This document shows, piece by piece, positions 1 to 8,609 of a stretch of 12,200 nucleotides of DNA. Below the pieces are notes generated by a model that was not told where the DNA came from, ran no database searches, and saw only the letters and a list, made by a program, of their open reading frames with translations. The position numbers and the translations under genes were made by a program. Each line of letters opens with the position of its first letter. Position 1 is the stretch's first letter. This DNA is from Glandiceps talaboti (Eukaryota > Hemichordata > Enteropneusta > Spengelidae). The stretch spans positions 18,319,257-18,331,456 of the forward strand of contig NC_135569.1 of the NCBI RefSeq assembly GCF_964340395.1, given 5' to 3'.

Positions 1-1
1 A

Positions 2-232
2 TGCAGAAAATTAGTTAATAATGAATTCTACGAACTATCTGATAACTCTACATTGTATAAACACAAATCGTTTAAGACTGCTACAAAAATTATCAAAGAT
101 TCAACACATCCGCTACATGCAGAATATGAATATCTACCAAGTGGTCGTCGCCTCAGAGTACCACATGCACGTACAAACAGATTTAAGTATAGCTTTGTTC
201 CAAGATCTATTCATCTCATCAATAACATGTAA
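2..232 (+). pseudogene. C-terminal fragment of a non-LTR retrotransposon reverse transcriptase
   Basis: An open frame entering from the left edge runs 76 codons to TAA at 230-232. Near its end it contains THPLHAEYEYLPSGRRLRVP followed by ARTNRFKYSFVPRSIHLIN. This THPLH...LPSGRR.RVP..RTNR...SF.P..I.L.N pattern is the very C-terminal tail seen after the RT domain in many non-LTR (CR1/Jockey-type) elements. Catalytic RT motifs lie outside the window, so whether the element is full length cannot be told. No stop or frameshift is visible in the part present. The stop is followed by an AT-rich 3' UTR, AATAAA and a long ATT tail, as expected for the 3' end of such an element. A 96-codon ATG-initiated frame at 21-311 overlaps it out of frame and is not a gene. 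Clade assignment is inferred from motif memory only. Confidence 0.75.
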
Positions 233-383
233 CCGCTACTGTCTGTATGTATTTATATGTATTGTAATCCTAACTTTACTTTTCATGGATTATGTATTTA
301 AGTTAATGTAAACTGTGTGGATATGTAGTTTGTCTGTTTTCTGTCAATGCAACGAAAATTTCATGATCGACATGACGAATAAA

Positions 384-452
<69 letters not shown>

Positions 453-476
453 TAATTATTATTATTATTATTATTA
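233..476 (+). mobile_element. 3' UTR and (ATT)n tail of the non-LTR element
   Basis: Sequence between the RT stop and the end of the ATT tract. AATAAA is at 378-383 and is followed at once by a TTA/ATT trinucleotide run (about 385-476) broken once near 451-455 by TTTAATT. A simple-repeat 3' terminus directly after the 3' UTR is typical of CR1/L2/RTE-type elements and marks the probable 3' boundary. The tract could also have expanded after insertion. Confidence 0.6.
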
Positions 477-506
477 ATGTAATGCATTATCTAGGGTCGA
501 CATATA

Positions 507-556
507 CAAACAAACAAACAAACAAACAAACAAACAAACAAACAAACAAACAAACA
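507..556 (+). repeat. (CAAA)n microsatellite
   Basis: About twelve tandem CAAA units, decaying to CACACA at the right end. It lies about 30 bases beyond the ATT tract and has no coding content. Confidence 0.9.
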
Positions 557-910
557 CACAAATGATATATATTATATACCACAGCCGTCGTGAACTCTGA
601 CCCTTTGGTGACACCTGGACGAGGAGGAAGGCTTGACAAAGTTGACCTAGTTTGCTGTCGTGGCCGATCGAACCAATTGTTTATGATAAACTGTCATCTA
701 ATTCCTTACCTTTGATGGTTGGCTGTGGACAGTGCTCTAACTTGTTGGTGGTTGGCTACAAACACTTGCTGTGACGATGAAGGTTGTTTCATCCATTGAC
801 AAATCCGTCTTCTGTTAAAAGCTACAGATAGAGCATCTATTCTTCTGGTACAAGCCATGTATTTTTGTAGTTTTGAGTAGAGAGTTGGTTGCATAGCTAT
901 TTAATCTTAC
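557..910. other. Gene-free interval
   Basis: No recognisable protein, RNA or repeat. A 62-codon minus-strand frame (706-894) has no family resemblance I can identify and no clear splice or promoter context, so it is not called as a gene. Confidence 0.5.
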
Positions 911-1037
911 TAACACAAACTATAGTTGGCAAGGTCCAGTGGTCCACTTATGTGTAATCACTTACTCACTCACTGCTCGGCACATTTACATATACGCGTA
1001 AGCAACGCTTGGTTCTTGCAGGGTAACACAAACTATA
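911..1037 (+). repeat. 14-bp direct repeats flanking a ~99-bp segment
   Basis: TAACACAAACTATA occurs exactly at 911-924 and 1024-1037. The 99 bases between include CACTTACTCACTCACTGC, reminiscent of the CTCA-type tail seen elsewhere here. A 14-bp perfect flanking repeat around a short segment fits a target-site duplication made by a short retroposon, but a chance or tandem-duplication origin is not excluded. Confidence 0.4.
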
Positions 1038-1084
1038 TAATAATAAGTACAACGAACGACCCGCTTCAAGGCTGTCTGCAACTT

Positions 1085-1180
1085 AACAGCTCCCTGGGAT
1101 CACGTGGACAGTGTTTTTAAGGTCATCCACATCTATTGTATGCATTGTGTATGTATGTGTGTATGTGTGGGGGGGGGGGG
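1085..1180 (+). repeat. Dispersed ~100-bp repeat, copy 1 (interrupted by the CTATAG element)
   Basis: Begins AACAGCTCCCTGGGATCACG, continues through GTGGACAGTGTTTTTAAGG and CATCCACATC, and ends in TGTATGTATGTGTG plus a 12-base G run (1169-1180). A direct copy lies at 8649-8746 with only a handful of differences. Twelve bases after the G run the CTATAG-bordered element begins at 1193. Its class (MITE, SINE or tail of a larger element) is unknown. Confidence 0.75.
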
Positions 1181-1207
1181 AGTGTGGTGGTTCCCTTACA
1201 GAAATAT

Positions 1208-1893
1208 CCTATAGGCGGCCTATAGACATGTCTATAGACCGGCCTATAGGATCCTATAGAGAATTGGGCTGTTTTGCCTATAGGTTTCTATAGGCCAGCC
1301 TATAGGTTTCTATAGGCCAGTCTATAGATGTCTATAGGTCAGCCTATAGGTTTCTATAGACCAGTCTATAGGTTTCTATAGGCCAGCCTATAGGTTCCTA
1401 TAGGCCAGCCTATAGATGCCTATAGGTCAGCCTAAAAGTTTCTATAGGTCAACCTATAGATGTCTATAGGTCAGCCTATAGACATCTATAGTTCAGCCTA
1501 TATGTTTCTATAGGCCAGCCTACATATGTCTATAGGTCAGGCTATAGACATCTATAGGTCAGCCTATAGGTTTCTATAGGCCAGCCTACATATGTCTATA
1601 GGTCAGGCTATAGACATCTATAGTTCAGCCTATAAGTTTCTATAGGCCAGCCTACATATGTCTATAGGTCAGGCTATAGACATCTATAGTTCAGCCTATA
1701 TGTTTCTATAGGCCAGCCTACATATGTCTATAGGTCAGGCTATAGACATCTATAGGTCAGCCTATAGGTTTCTATAGGCCAGCCTATAGATGTCTATATG
1801 TCAGCCTATAGGTTTCTATAGGCCAGCCTATAGACATATATAGGTCAGCCTATAGATGTCTATAGGTCAGCGTATAGGTTTCTATAGGCCAGC
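1208..1893 (+). repeat. CTATAG palindrome array A, 22-bp dimer unit with 66-bp higher-order repeat
   Basis: Dozens of copies of the self-complementary hexamer CTATAG, or one-base variants, separated alternately by 4-base linkers (GTTT, ATGT or ACAT) and 6-base linkers (GCCAGC, GTCAGC). Start-to-start spacings therefore alternate 10 and 12 bases, a 22-bp dimer. A 66-bp higher-order unit (three dimers, recognisable by CCTACATATG) starts at 1519, 1585, 1651 and 1717, with a variant at 1783. At the left edge, 1220-1237 is a perfect 18-bp palindrome. The array stops abruptly near 1893. Confidence 0.9.
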
Positions 1894-3515
1894 ATTGAAT
1901 TTCTACACACTTTCTAGACTTAGAAAATGAATTAATGTCACAAGAATATTCTGGAAAATGAATTCTTGAGACAAGAAAAAGAATTTTGTTAAGACTAAAC
2001 AAAAATCAAACTTTGATCTTTTTAAACTTTTATTTACTGAAAAATGTATGTTTAGAAACACAAAGTTTTCAAATACCTCTCTGAACACAAGTATTAAAGT
2101 GGTCAAATAGCAGATAGATTTGCTTAAAAATAGTCCTTGACTGAACTCTGGGTTTTTTGGTTTAAAATTTGATGTCATTGTAAATTCCAGATGACTTGTC
2201 TTTGACTTTGTGCTGTTACTTAACAGTACTAGTGTGTCCTGCAGAACGAGTAAAGGTTCCCAGCCATGTATGGTATCTCTTCCTATATTTTAATGAATTT
2301 TCCTCGATACCTAAAATTATTACTGGAATCTTCTGTTGTTACTATGCACTATGGTCATCATTTGCTTGGTGATAGCCTGCTTGTTGCTCCATTGCTAGCT
2401 GTCATGGTGCCTTTTATGTTCTTTGAGTTTCGGTCTTTATATTGAAGCATAGATCTTCATATTGTCATCTTCTTACATACTGGACAAACTCTTCTGGAAA
2501 ATTGTGATCACTCACTCCTTTTGGCAAGAAGGCCTAAACTGAATTTTCACTTTGGATGATCTGGAGGGACAGCTGTAAAAAGGTGGATTTATCTCTGGTG
2601 GATTTATCCATGGTTTGAGTTGTCCAGACAGTTAGGTATCTCTAAGCTGTTTTCTGAAAGGAAATTTATGTTCAAATATATTAGAATATAACATATTTCA
2701 AGTTCCTGTTTTCTCCATTTGGTCTTATGTATTTTTACATCACCATATGCATTTCTTTTTATGACTGAAAATTTTCCATCACATTCTTTATTTTTTTTAT
2801 TTTCAATCATATTCATTTCAAATATATTACTTGTCTCGATCAGTATGACAAGCATAAGGTACATGAATCATACATGTATTTGTTAATGTTTATAGGAGAG
2901 AAAAAACATACTACATATATTGGAGGGCAGCACAATATTGCACATATAATCTGGCATAAAATAGCCAAGCTGTTTCCCTCAAATCATGAAATAAAAGATA
3001 TAGAAACAGCTACTGTAACAACTCTTGAAACTCTCAAATCAGAAAATAGAACAAGTGCATGCCCATTGACTAGTTTTTACATTTGTAAAACAGGAATCTG
3101 TACTTACCATACAAACAAGGAAACATATCTTAAAACAAGGTCCTTTTCATTTATCAGCCTTTTGGTCTCTACTAGCTATATTCTTCATGCCATTCCTGCC
3201 ACCACAATTGCTTGATTTGTTGAAAACTAGTTCACTTTTCAGGCAAACTTATAGCATGTACATGCATGTATCCTTTTGTCCATGCTTTGTCTAAAACCAC
3301 AAACATGATGCTATCCCAAAATGCACCAGGATAAGCTGTCTTACAACAAAGAGAGATACGGGGTAATGAATATTCATGACTATTCTCTCAAGCTAATTGC
3401 AATTCACACATCATTTCCTTGACTTTGATGTCACTGTACATGGTACCCTAAGCTTCCAAACCCATTGGTCTCTGAAAGAATTACTATACAAATACACCTT
3501 GCACAGAACAAGTGG
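1894..3515. other. Core of the outer element, no recognised gene
   Basis: AT-rich sequence between arrays A and B. I find no transposase, RT or known protein domain in any frame. Open frames of 86-113 codons exist; the most protein-like is the plus-strand frame listed at 2896-3215. The minus-strand frames at 1903-2178 and 2604-2864 are low-complexity and lysine/phenylalanine-rich, as expected of AT-rich non-coding DNA. Confidence 0.5.
2896..3215 (+). CDS. Unrecognised open frame (possible exon or element remnant)
   Basis: A plus-strand frame open to TGA at 3213-3215, about 105 codons counted from an AG (2894-2895) in TTTGTTAATGTTTATAG that could be a 3' splice site. The nearest ATG (2874) gives 113 codons. 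The translation is less skewed than other frames here: it starts GEKKHTTYIGGQHNIAHIIW and holds several His, Cys and Thr residues, including CKTGICTYH. I recognise no family. It lies in the core of the outer element, where a decayed element protein would be expected, but no catalytic motif (for example a DDE triad) can be traced. It may be a chance frame. Confidence 0.15.
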
Positions 3516-3666
3516 CCTATGGTTATTATAGGCATGTATGTCAATAGACTAGTTATGTCCACAAGATTCTATGCTTATATAGGCATGAATGTCTATAGGC
3601 CAACTCGCCTATAGGTTTCTATAAGTTTCTATAGGCATGAGTGTCTATAGGCCAAACCGCCTATAG
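3516..3666 (+). repeat. CTATAG array B, left part
   Basis: CTATAG hexamers with linkers unlike array A: 10-base linkers GCATGAATGT and GCCAACTCGC, and 4-base linkers such as GTTT. The left portion (about 3516-3570) is degenerate. It ends ...CCGCCTATAG at 3666, where the inner element interrupts a unit. The same unit types resume at 7123. Confidence 0.85.
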
Positions 3667-3689
3667 TAGTCAGGTGGCTTAGCAACTTT

Positions 3690-4910
3690 TTTGTTACACG
3701 CCGGATAAAAGCACCAAATTTGGCATGAATGTTCCTTAGGACCTACTTATTGAATTTAGATTGGGAGCCCTCGTGAATATTTGCATAAATTTGCATAAAT
3801 CAATAAAATTCAAAATGGCCGCCATCACTCACAAACAATCCCACTTTCCAGAACTTTGTGATGAAATAAAAGCACCAAATTGGGTATGAGTGGTCTCGAG
3901 GACTTACTTATTGAATGTAGGAGTGCAGCCATCCTGAATATTTGCATACGTTTGAATAAAATTAATGAAATTCAAAATGGCCACCATTACTCACAATCAA
4001 TCTCATTTGCTGAGATATAGCATGTACTTTGCAGAACTGTGTGTTGAAATAAAAGCACCAAATTGGGTACGAGTGATCCTGAGGACCTACTTACTGCATT
4101 TAGAATGGGAGCCCTTATGAATATTTGCAGAAATGTGCATAAATCAATGAAATTCAACATGGCAGCCATCATTCTTAAAAATTCCATTGTTCTGCGATAT
4201 ACAATGTAGCATACTTTGCAGATCTTTTTGTTGAAATAAAAGCACCAAATTGGGTACGAGTGATCCTGAGGACCTACATATTGCATTTAAAATGGGAGCC
4301 CTTGTGAATATTTGCAGAAATTTGCATAAAGCAATGAAATTCAACATGGCAGCCATCATTCTTAAAAATTCCATTGTTCTGCGATATACAAATTTTTGTT
4401 GAAATAAAAGCACCAAATTGGGTACGAGTGATCCTGAGGACCTACATATTGCATTTAAAATGGAAGCCCTTGTGAATATTTGCAGACATTTGCATAAATC
4501 AATGAAATTCAACATGGCAGCCATCATTCTTAAAAATCCCATATTTCTGAGATATAGCATACTTTGCCTTTTTAATGAAATAAAAGCACCAAGTTGGGTA
4601 TGGGTGATCCTGGGGACCTACTTATAGTATTTAGAGTGAGAGCCCTTGTAAATATTTGCAGACATTTGCATAAATCAAGAAATTCAACATGGTGGCTGTC
4701 ATTCTTTAAAAGCCCATTTTTCTGAGATATAGCATACTTTGCAGAACTTTTTATTGAAATAGATTGGGCATGAGTGGTCCTTAGGACCTACTTCTTGATT
4801 TTGGCTCAGGAGATCACTAAATGATTACATACATTCAGTAAAATCAAAAATGTTTGCTGTCACTCTTGAAAATTGTCATTTCTGGTCATGAAATATTTTG
4901 CATAACTAAA
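3690..4910 (+). repeat. Subterminal tandem array, about seven ~160-190-bp units
   Basis: Repeated anchor GAAATAAAAGCACCAAATTG, with its GCACC at 3711, 3872, 4055, 4242, 4410 and 4586, and a seventh degraded unit near 4761. Spacings are 161-187 bases. Each unit carries, in order, the anchor, a GAG/GATCCT segment with GGACCTACT, GGGAGCCCTTGTGAATATTT, a TTTGCATAAATCAAT segment, AAATTCAAAATGGCCGCC-like sequence and CTGAGATATAGCATACTTTG. Similarity decays toward the interior. The long minus-strand frames here (3987-4286 and 4144-4560) are reading-frame echoes of the repeat, not genes. Confidence 0.9.
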
Positions 4911-6700
4911 TGAAATAAAGTGTCATTTTGTTTATACAAATATGTAATATAAATTATATACGTTGCACTAATATTACCAAATTTCATTACTTTCATCATT
5001 TCATGTACTATTTAATCAATACCTGGTCAGTTTAGCAACTACCTGTATTGTTTATGGTAGTGTAACATATACAGGTGTGCTATTGGCAAAACTTCTCTGT
5101 CTCATTGATCAAAGATACTTTCATAAGCCCTTATTCTTCTATTGGTATCTTTTGTAACATAACCCCTCCCTCATTCACTAACTTTCCTGATATACACTAG
5201 AGTTGAGGTACAAGGGTGACAAAACACACACCTAGCCTATGTAACATCTTTAAGAAATGTACATTTTTGTTGTAGGAATGATAGTTCAGCAAAATAAATG
5301 TTAGTACATGTATATAGTATATTTGTGAATGACAGGTATCAGATTTATATGTTGAAAACAGCCTTTTATTTCACTATTCAATCACATGTAATATATGATT
5401 TTTACATTATCTAGGGAGAACGTTTGTGAGTTCATAGTGTTTGTTGATGAACTAAACAGAAAAGGCTGAAAATTGTGGCAGCCATTAATTTACATATTTT
5501 AAAAAAGCATATTAAAGAAGTAGTAATGTGATAAACAATATTATTATTTCATACATATAAGCTATATATTAGCAGGATTAAGTGCACACTAATAGTATGG
5601 TTGGAAAAATCATTCTCACCCCCCCCCCCCGCCCAAACAAAAATAGAAATGCATTTAAAAGGGCTCACTGATTTGATGTTATCTTAGAAAAGCTAGTGAT
5701 AGTAAGAAGAAAATTTGATTCAATTGCACGTAGATAAGCTGCCAGCTTCTTGCCAGAATGTCTAGAAAATTCTTCCCTCAAGGCTAAACTTTTTAAGAGG
5801 CCATGTTCTCTATACATTGCAACAAATGTACCTTAACTCCTTGGTTAGTCTCATTATTGGCTAGACTATTGCTTTTGAATTTGATGAAAAGAAATGGTCA
5901 GAAAAATGATAGAGCAATTATAATAAAATGGACATCAGTATATAAATGAAACTTTTATAGATTTATGATAGCACCCCTACTTTTCTGTAAAGATCTATTT
6001 ATTAAAAACCTGGACCATAAAGCTTAATTGCATCTCTTGACCGTTTTTCATGGAACTTTTAAAGCCATCTCAACTTTTTAACTGTAAATTAGCAAATTCT
6101 CTGTCATAGTACATGTACCATCTACAGGATATAAAAAAAATTCCTTCATGAAAGTTGTTCCAATGTTCCACGAGTAACTATGATGACATCCTCCATTGCA
6201 GTGACTAAGTGTAATATGAAGAAATTTCACACCTCTGTAGACAAGGCTGAAGGTGTTCCAGATGCGCAAATGTACAAATAAAATTATCTGCCAACCATAT
6301 TGCCTTCAAGAACCCTACTTCATCATCCAACTATTATTGAATGTGTGCAATTCCTGTCAAAGAATTGACTTTGCACCAAAGGACAGATGCCTGGACTGAA
6401 CTTAAGTAATAACCCCCATCCAGCCAGATCCTATATAAAGGGGGGGGGGGGTTATAACAATATTCATAAAGGGTTTGCTATAAACGAGGCAACACAGACG
6501 ACATTTCTATTTGCTTGGCAATGCACATATTTGACTACTGCACATATATACATGTATTCTTCAGGGTGTGAGTAATAATGATGATTTGCATCCTATAAGG
6601 GACGATATACTGATTCGAAAAAAAGTTATTGCAGATCTAAGTGTGAATTAATGGTAATCATATTTGTTCAAAGCATAATTCTGATTGTTGCAGGAATAAG
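4911..6700. other. Middle of the inner element, no recognised gene
   Basis: AT-rich, with short open frames only (62-63 codons at 6078-6269 and 6387-6575) that match no family I know. It contains a 12-base C run (5619-5630) and a 12-base G run (6440-6451). No transposase motif is visible on either strand. Confidence 0.5.
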
Positions 6701-6769
6701 ATTTATATATTGACAAAAAATTGTCTTCAAGAAGTGCAGCAAGTATGCTTTTTAGCAGACATACGAGGT

Positions 6770-7090
6770 TTCAAGAATGATAATGGCCATGTTTGAAACG
6801 TATTGATTTATCAAACCTTTACGTTCAAATTCAAGATCATTTTTCAACTAAAATCAAGGAATAGGTACTGGGAAACACTTGTGCCAAAAATTTGGGTTAT
6901 TATGTCTCCAATAAGTATACTTTTTTCCAGAAATATGAGATTTTTAAAGTGTTGTGGCGGCCATTTTGAATTTTATTGATTTATGCAAATTTATGCAAAT
7001 ATTGAAGAGGGCTCCCAATCTAAAATCAATCTGTAGGTCCTAAGGAACATTCATGCCAAATTTGGTGCTTTTATCCGGCATGTAACAATA
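6770..7090 (-). repeat. Inverted copies of the subterminal unit at the right end
   Basis: Read on the minus strand from the right end inward, 7090-6950 matches the first left unit closely: GGATAAAAGCACCAAATTTG, TTCCTTAGGACCTAC, AGATTGGGAGCCCTC, TTTGCATAAATTTGC and AAATTCAAAATGGCCGCC all recur. A second, much more diverged unit follows at about 6945-6770. The end therefore has about two units against about seven on the left. Confidence 0.85.
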
Positions 7091-7122
7091 ATCCTTAAAA
7101 CTGGTGTTAAGCCACCTGACTA

Positions 7123-7495
7123 TAGGATCCTATAGGCATGAATGTCTATAGGCCAACTCGCCTATAGATTTCTATAGGTTTCTATAGGCATGAATGTCTT
7201 TAGGCCAACTCGCCTATAGATTTCTATAAGTTTCTGTAGGCATGAGTGTCTATAGGCCAAACCGCCTATAGGATCCTATAGGTTTCTATAGGCATGAATG
7301 TCTATAGGCCAACTCGGCTATAGATTTCTATAGGCATGAGTGTCTATAGGCCAAACCGCCTATAGGTTTCTATAAGTTTCTATAGGCATGAGTGTCTATA
7401 GGCCGACTCGCCTATAGGATCCTATAGGTTTCTTTAGGCATGAATGTCTATAGGCCAACTCGCCTATAGGTTTCTATAGGATCCTATAGGCTATT
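7123..7495 (+). repeat. CTATAG array B, right part
   Basis: Continuation of the array interrupted at 3666. A full cycle reads CTATAG with linkers GCATGAATGT, GCCAACTCGC, GTTT/ATTT and GTTT, so spacings are 16, 16, 10 and 10 bases. Several junctions contain CTATAGGATCCTATAG, a perfect 16-bp palindrome. The array ends CCTATAGG at 7490, followed by CTATTG and the terminal CTGTAAGGG. Confidence 0.9.
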
Positions 7496-7515
7496 GCTGT
7501 AAGGGTTGGGTGGGT

Positions 7516-7561
7516 GATTGAGTGAGTGAGTGAGTGAGTGAGTGAGTGAGTGAGTGAGTGA
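7516..7561 (+). repeat. (TGAG)n microsatellite
   Basis: About ten tandem GAGT/TGAG units directly beside the 3' end of the minus-strand retrotransposon fragment. On the minus strand it reads (CTCA)n and could be that element's simple-repeat tail. Confidence 0.85.
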
Positions 7562-8609
7562 ACTTACCGTGAATTTACATGGGATAGGAAGCCATTGAGG
7601 CTTTTAAAGACCCCTTACTGTTCTGAGATGGTTATCAATACACGCTTTAAAATGATTAACTGATGAATTAGCAATAACCCTTTCTGGTAAATTGTTCCTA
7701 ATGTCTACGACACGTTGACTGAAAAAATATTTACGAATATCCAATCTGGATCTGTCCTTAAATAATTACAAACTGTGTCCTCTTGTTGTCAAAGTAGATA
7801 CGTTGAAAAACACAACTGGATCAACAAGAGTATGCCCATGGAAAAGTTTATACACTTCCAGCAAATCAGCTCTAATCCGTCTGGTTTCTAAAGTTGTCAG
7901 TTTCAATACGCGTAATCTGTCCTCATAATTCAAGGCACCAAACTGCGGAATCATCCTGGTGAACTGACGCGGCGACGCTGCACTTTTTCCAATAACACAA
8001 AATCCCTATTCGCATGTGGGGACCACACTGGGGAAGCATAGTCAAGGTGCGGACGAATTAGCGATTTATAGAGTGGCAATAGAATATCCTTCGATTTACA
8101 GGTGAATGTTCTTTTTACCAAACCAAGTACTCGATTTGCTTTATTTACCTTCCCTGCGATATGCAGTTTCGGTTTCAGTGAGTTGTGAATCAAAACCCCT
8201 AGATCTGTTTCAGACTCTACAGATGACAATCTACTACCATTCATGGTGTACGGATAGTTGGGATTATTGTAACCCACATGCATGACCTTACACTTATTCA
8301 CGTTGAATAGCATTTGCCAGTCACAAGACCACTCAACTAAGGTTTCCAAGTCTTTCTGTAACACTTCAGCATCGTCTTCAGATACAAGTTTGCAAATTAA
8401 CTTTGTATCATCTGCAAACTTAAGAACTTTGCTAATAATATTCTCCTCAATGTCATTTATATAGATGAGGGACAGAATTGGACCTAACACAGACCCCTGC
8501 GGAACTCCACTTAAACTCTGCTCCATTTCGACGCAGTTCCATTCAGAATAACTCGCTGCTCCCTGTTCCTTAGCCAAATCTCAATCAACCTTGACACCTT
8601 ACCACTTAT
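7562..8609 (-). pseudogene. 5'-truncated non-LTR retrotransposon RT fragment (CR1/L2-like), frameshifted
   Basis: Minus-strand remnant of a reverse transcriptase that copies element RNA at the nicked target. Reading right to left: SGKVSRLIEIWLRNREQRV (from about 8608), a one-base frameshift near 8512-8520, SGVPQGSVLGP (about 8484-8516), the catalytic FADD at 8407-8418, then LVEWSCDWQMLFNVNKCK, LGVLIHNSLK and RPHLDYASPVW. A second one-base frameshift near 7966-7976 is followed by RMIPQFGALNYEDRLRVLKL and TLETRRIRADLLEVYKLFHG. An in-frame TAA at 7766-7768 interrupts ...TRGHSL; homology-like sequence continues to a final TAA at 7604-7606. The order and motifs are those of CR1/L2/Jockey-group palm, thumb and C-terminal regions. 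The endonuclease and RT fingers are missing, and two frameshifts plus a stop make it dead. GGTTGGGTG flanks it (7504-7512 and 8610-8618), a possible target duplication. Confidence 0.9.

Larger units (their letters stand above)
3667..7122. mobile_element. Inner 3.46-kb terminal-inverted-repeat element inserted in the CTATAG array
   Basis: The ends are perfect 15-bp inverted repeats: TAGTCAGGTGGCTTA at 3667-3681 and its reverse complement at 7108-7122. Both are flanked by TAG (3664-3666 and 7123-7125). Removing the element and one TAG regenerates CCGCCTATAGGATCC, which exists intact at 7263-7277 in the same array, so the insertion site is read directly. Because the flank reads CTATAG, duplications of other lengths are possible, but 3 bp is the choice that makes the ends symmetrical. 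Inside each end lies a 160-190-bp unit in inverted orientation. The middle (about 4910-6700) holds no recognisable transposase, so the element is probably non-autonomous. A 3-bp duplication occurs in PIF/Harbinger and some CACTA elements, but the end sequence does not settle the superfamily. Confidence 0.8.
1193..7505. mobile_element. Outer CTATAG-bordered inverted-repeat element with nested insertion
   Basis: The left end 1193-1215 and the reverse complement of the right end 7483-7505 match at 21 of 23 positions: CCCTTACAG, a variable base, AATA, a variable base, then CCTATAGG. Both ends run straight into arrays of the palindrome CTATAG. Removing the nested 3667-7122 element leaves about 2.85 kb: array A (1208-1893), a 1.6-kb core, and array B (3516-3666 joined to 7123-7495). 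No transposase is recognisable in the core, so the element looks non-autonomous. The flanks share only TT (1191-1192 and 7506-7507), so no target duplication is convincing. CCC-starting ends recall piggyBac, but the flanks are GGTT and TTGG rather than TTAA, so I do not assign a superfamily. An alternative is a satellite bounded by chance inverted sequence. Confidence 0.55.

Noticed and set aside
21-311. 96-codon ATG-started frame at the left edge
   Set aside because: It overlaps the RT C-terminus in a different frame and runs into its 3' UTR; its hydrophobic tail comes from AT-rich UTR sequence.
706-894. 62-codon minus-strand frame as a small gene
   Set aside because: No recognisable family, signal peptide or regulatory context; its length is ordinary for chance.
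1208-1893. Array A as a CRISPR array
   Set aside because: Repeats are 6-bp palindromes with 4-6-base linkers, not 20-40-bp repeats with unique spacers, and the genome is animal.
3987-4560. Two overlapping minus-strand open frames (99 and 138 codons) with internal protein repeats
   Set aside because: They follow the ~180-bp DNA repeat exactly. The repeated FLRMMAAMLNFIDLC-type peptide is the translation of the tandem unit, and units with indels break the frame. There is no start context or domain.
1193-7505. Assignment of the outer element to piggyBac or hAT
   Set aside because: CCC ends suggest piggyBac, but flanks are GGTT/TTGG rather than TTAA. If CAG/CTG were taken as hAT ends, the adjoining eight bases are inverted, not directly repeated, so they are not a target duplication.
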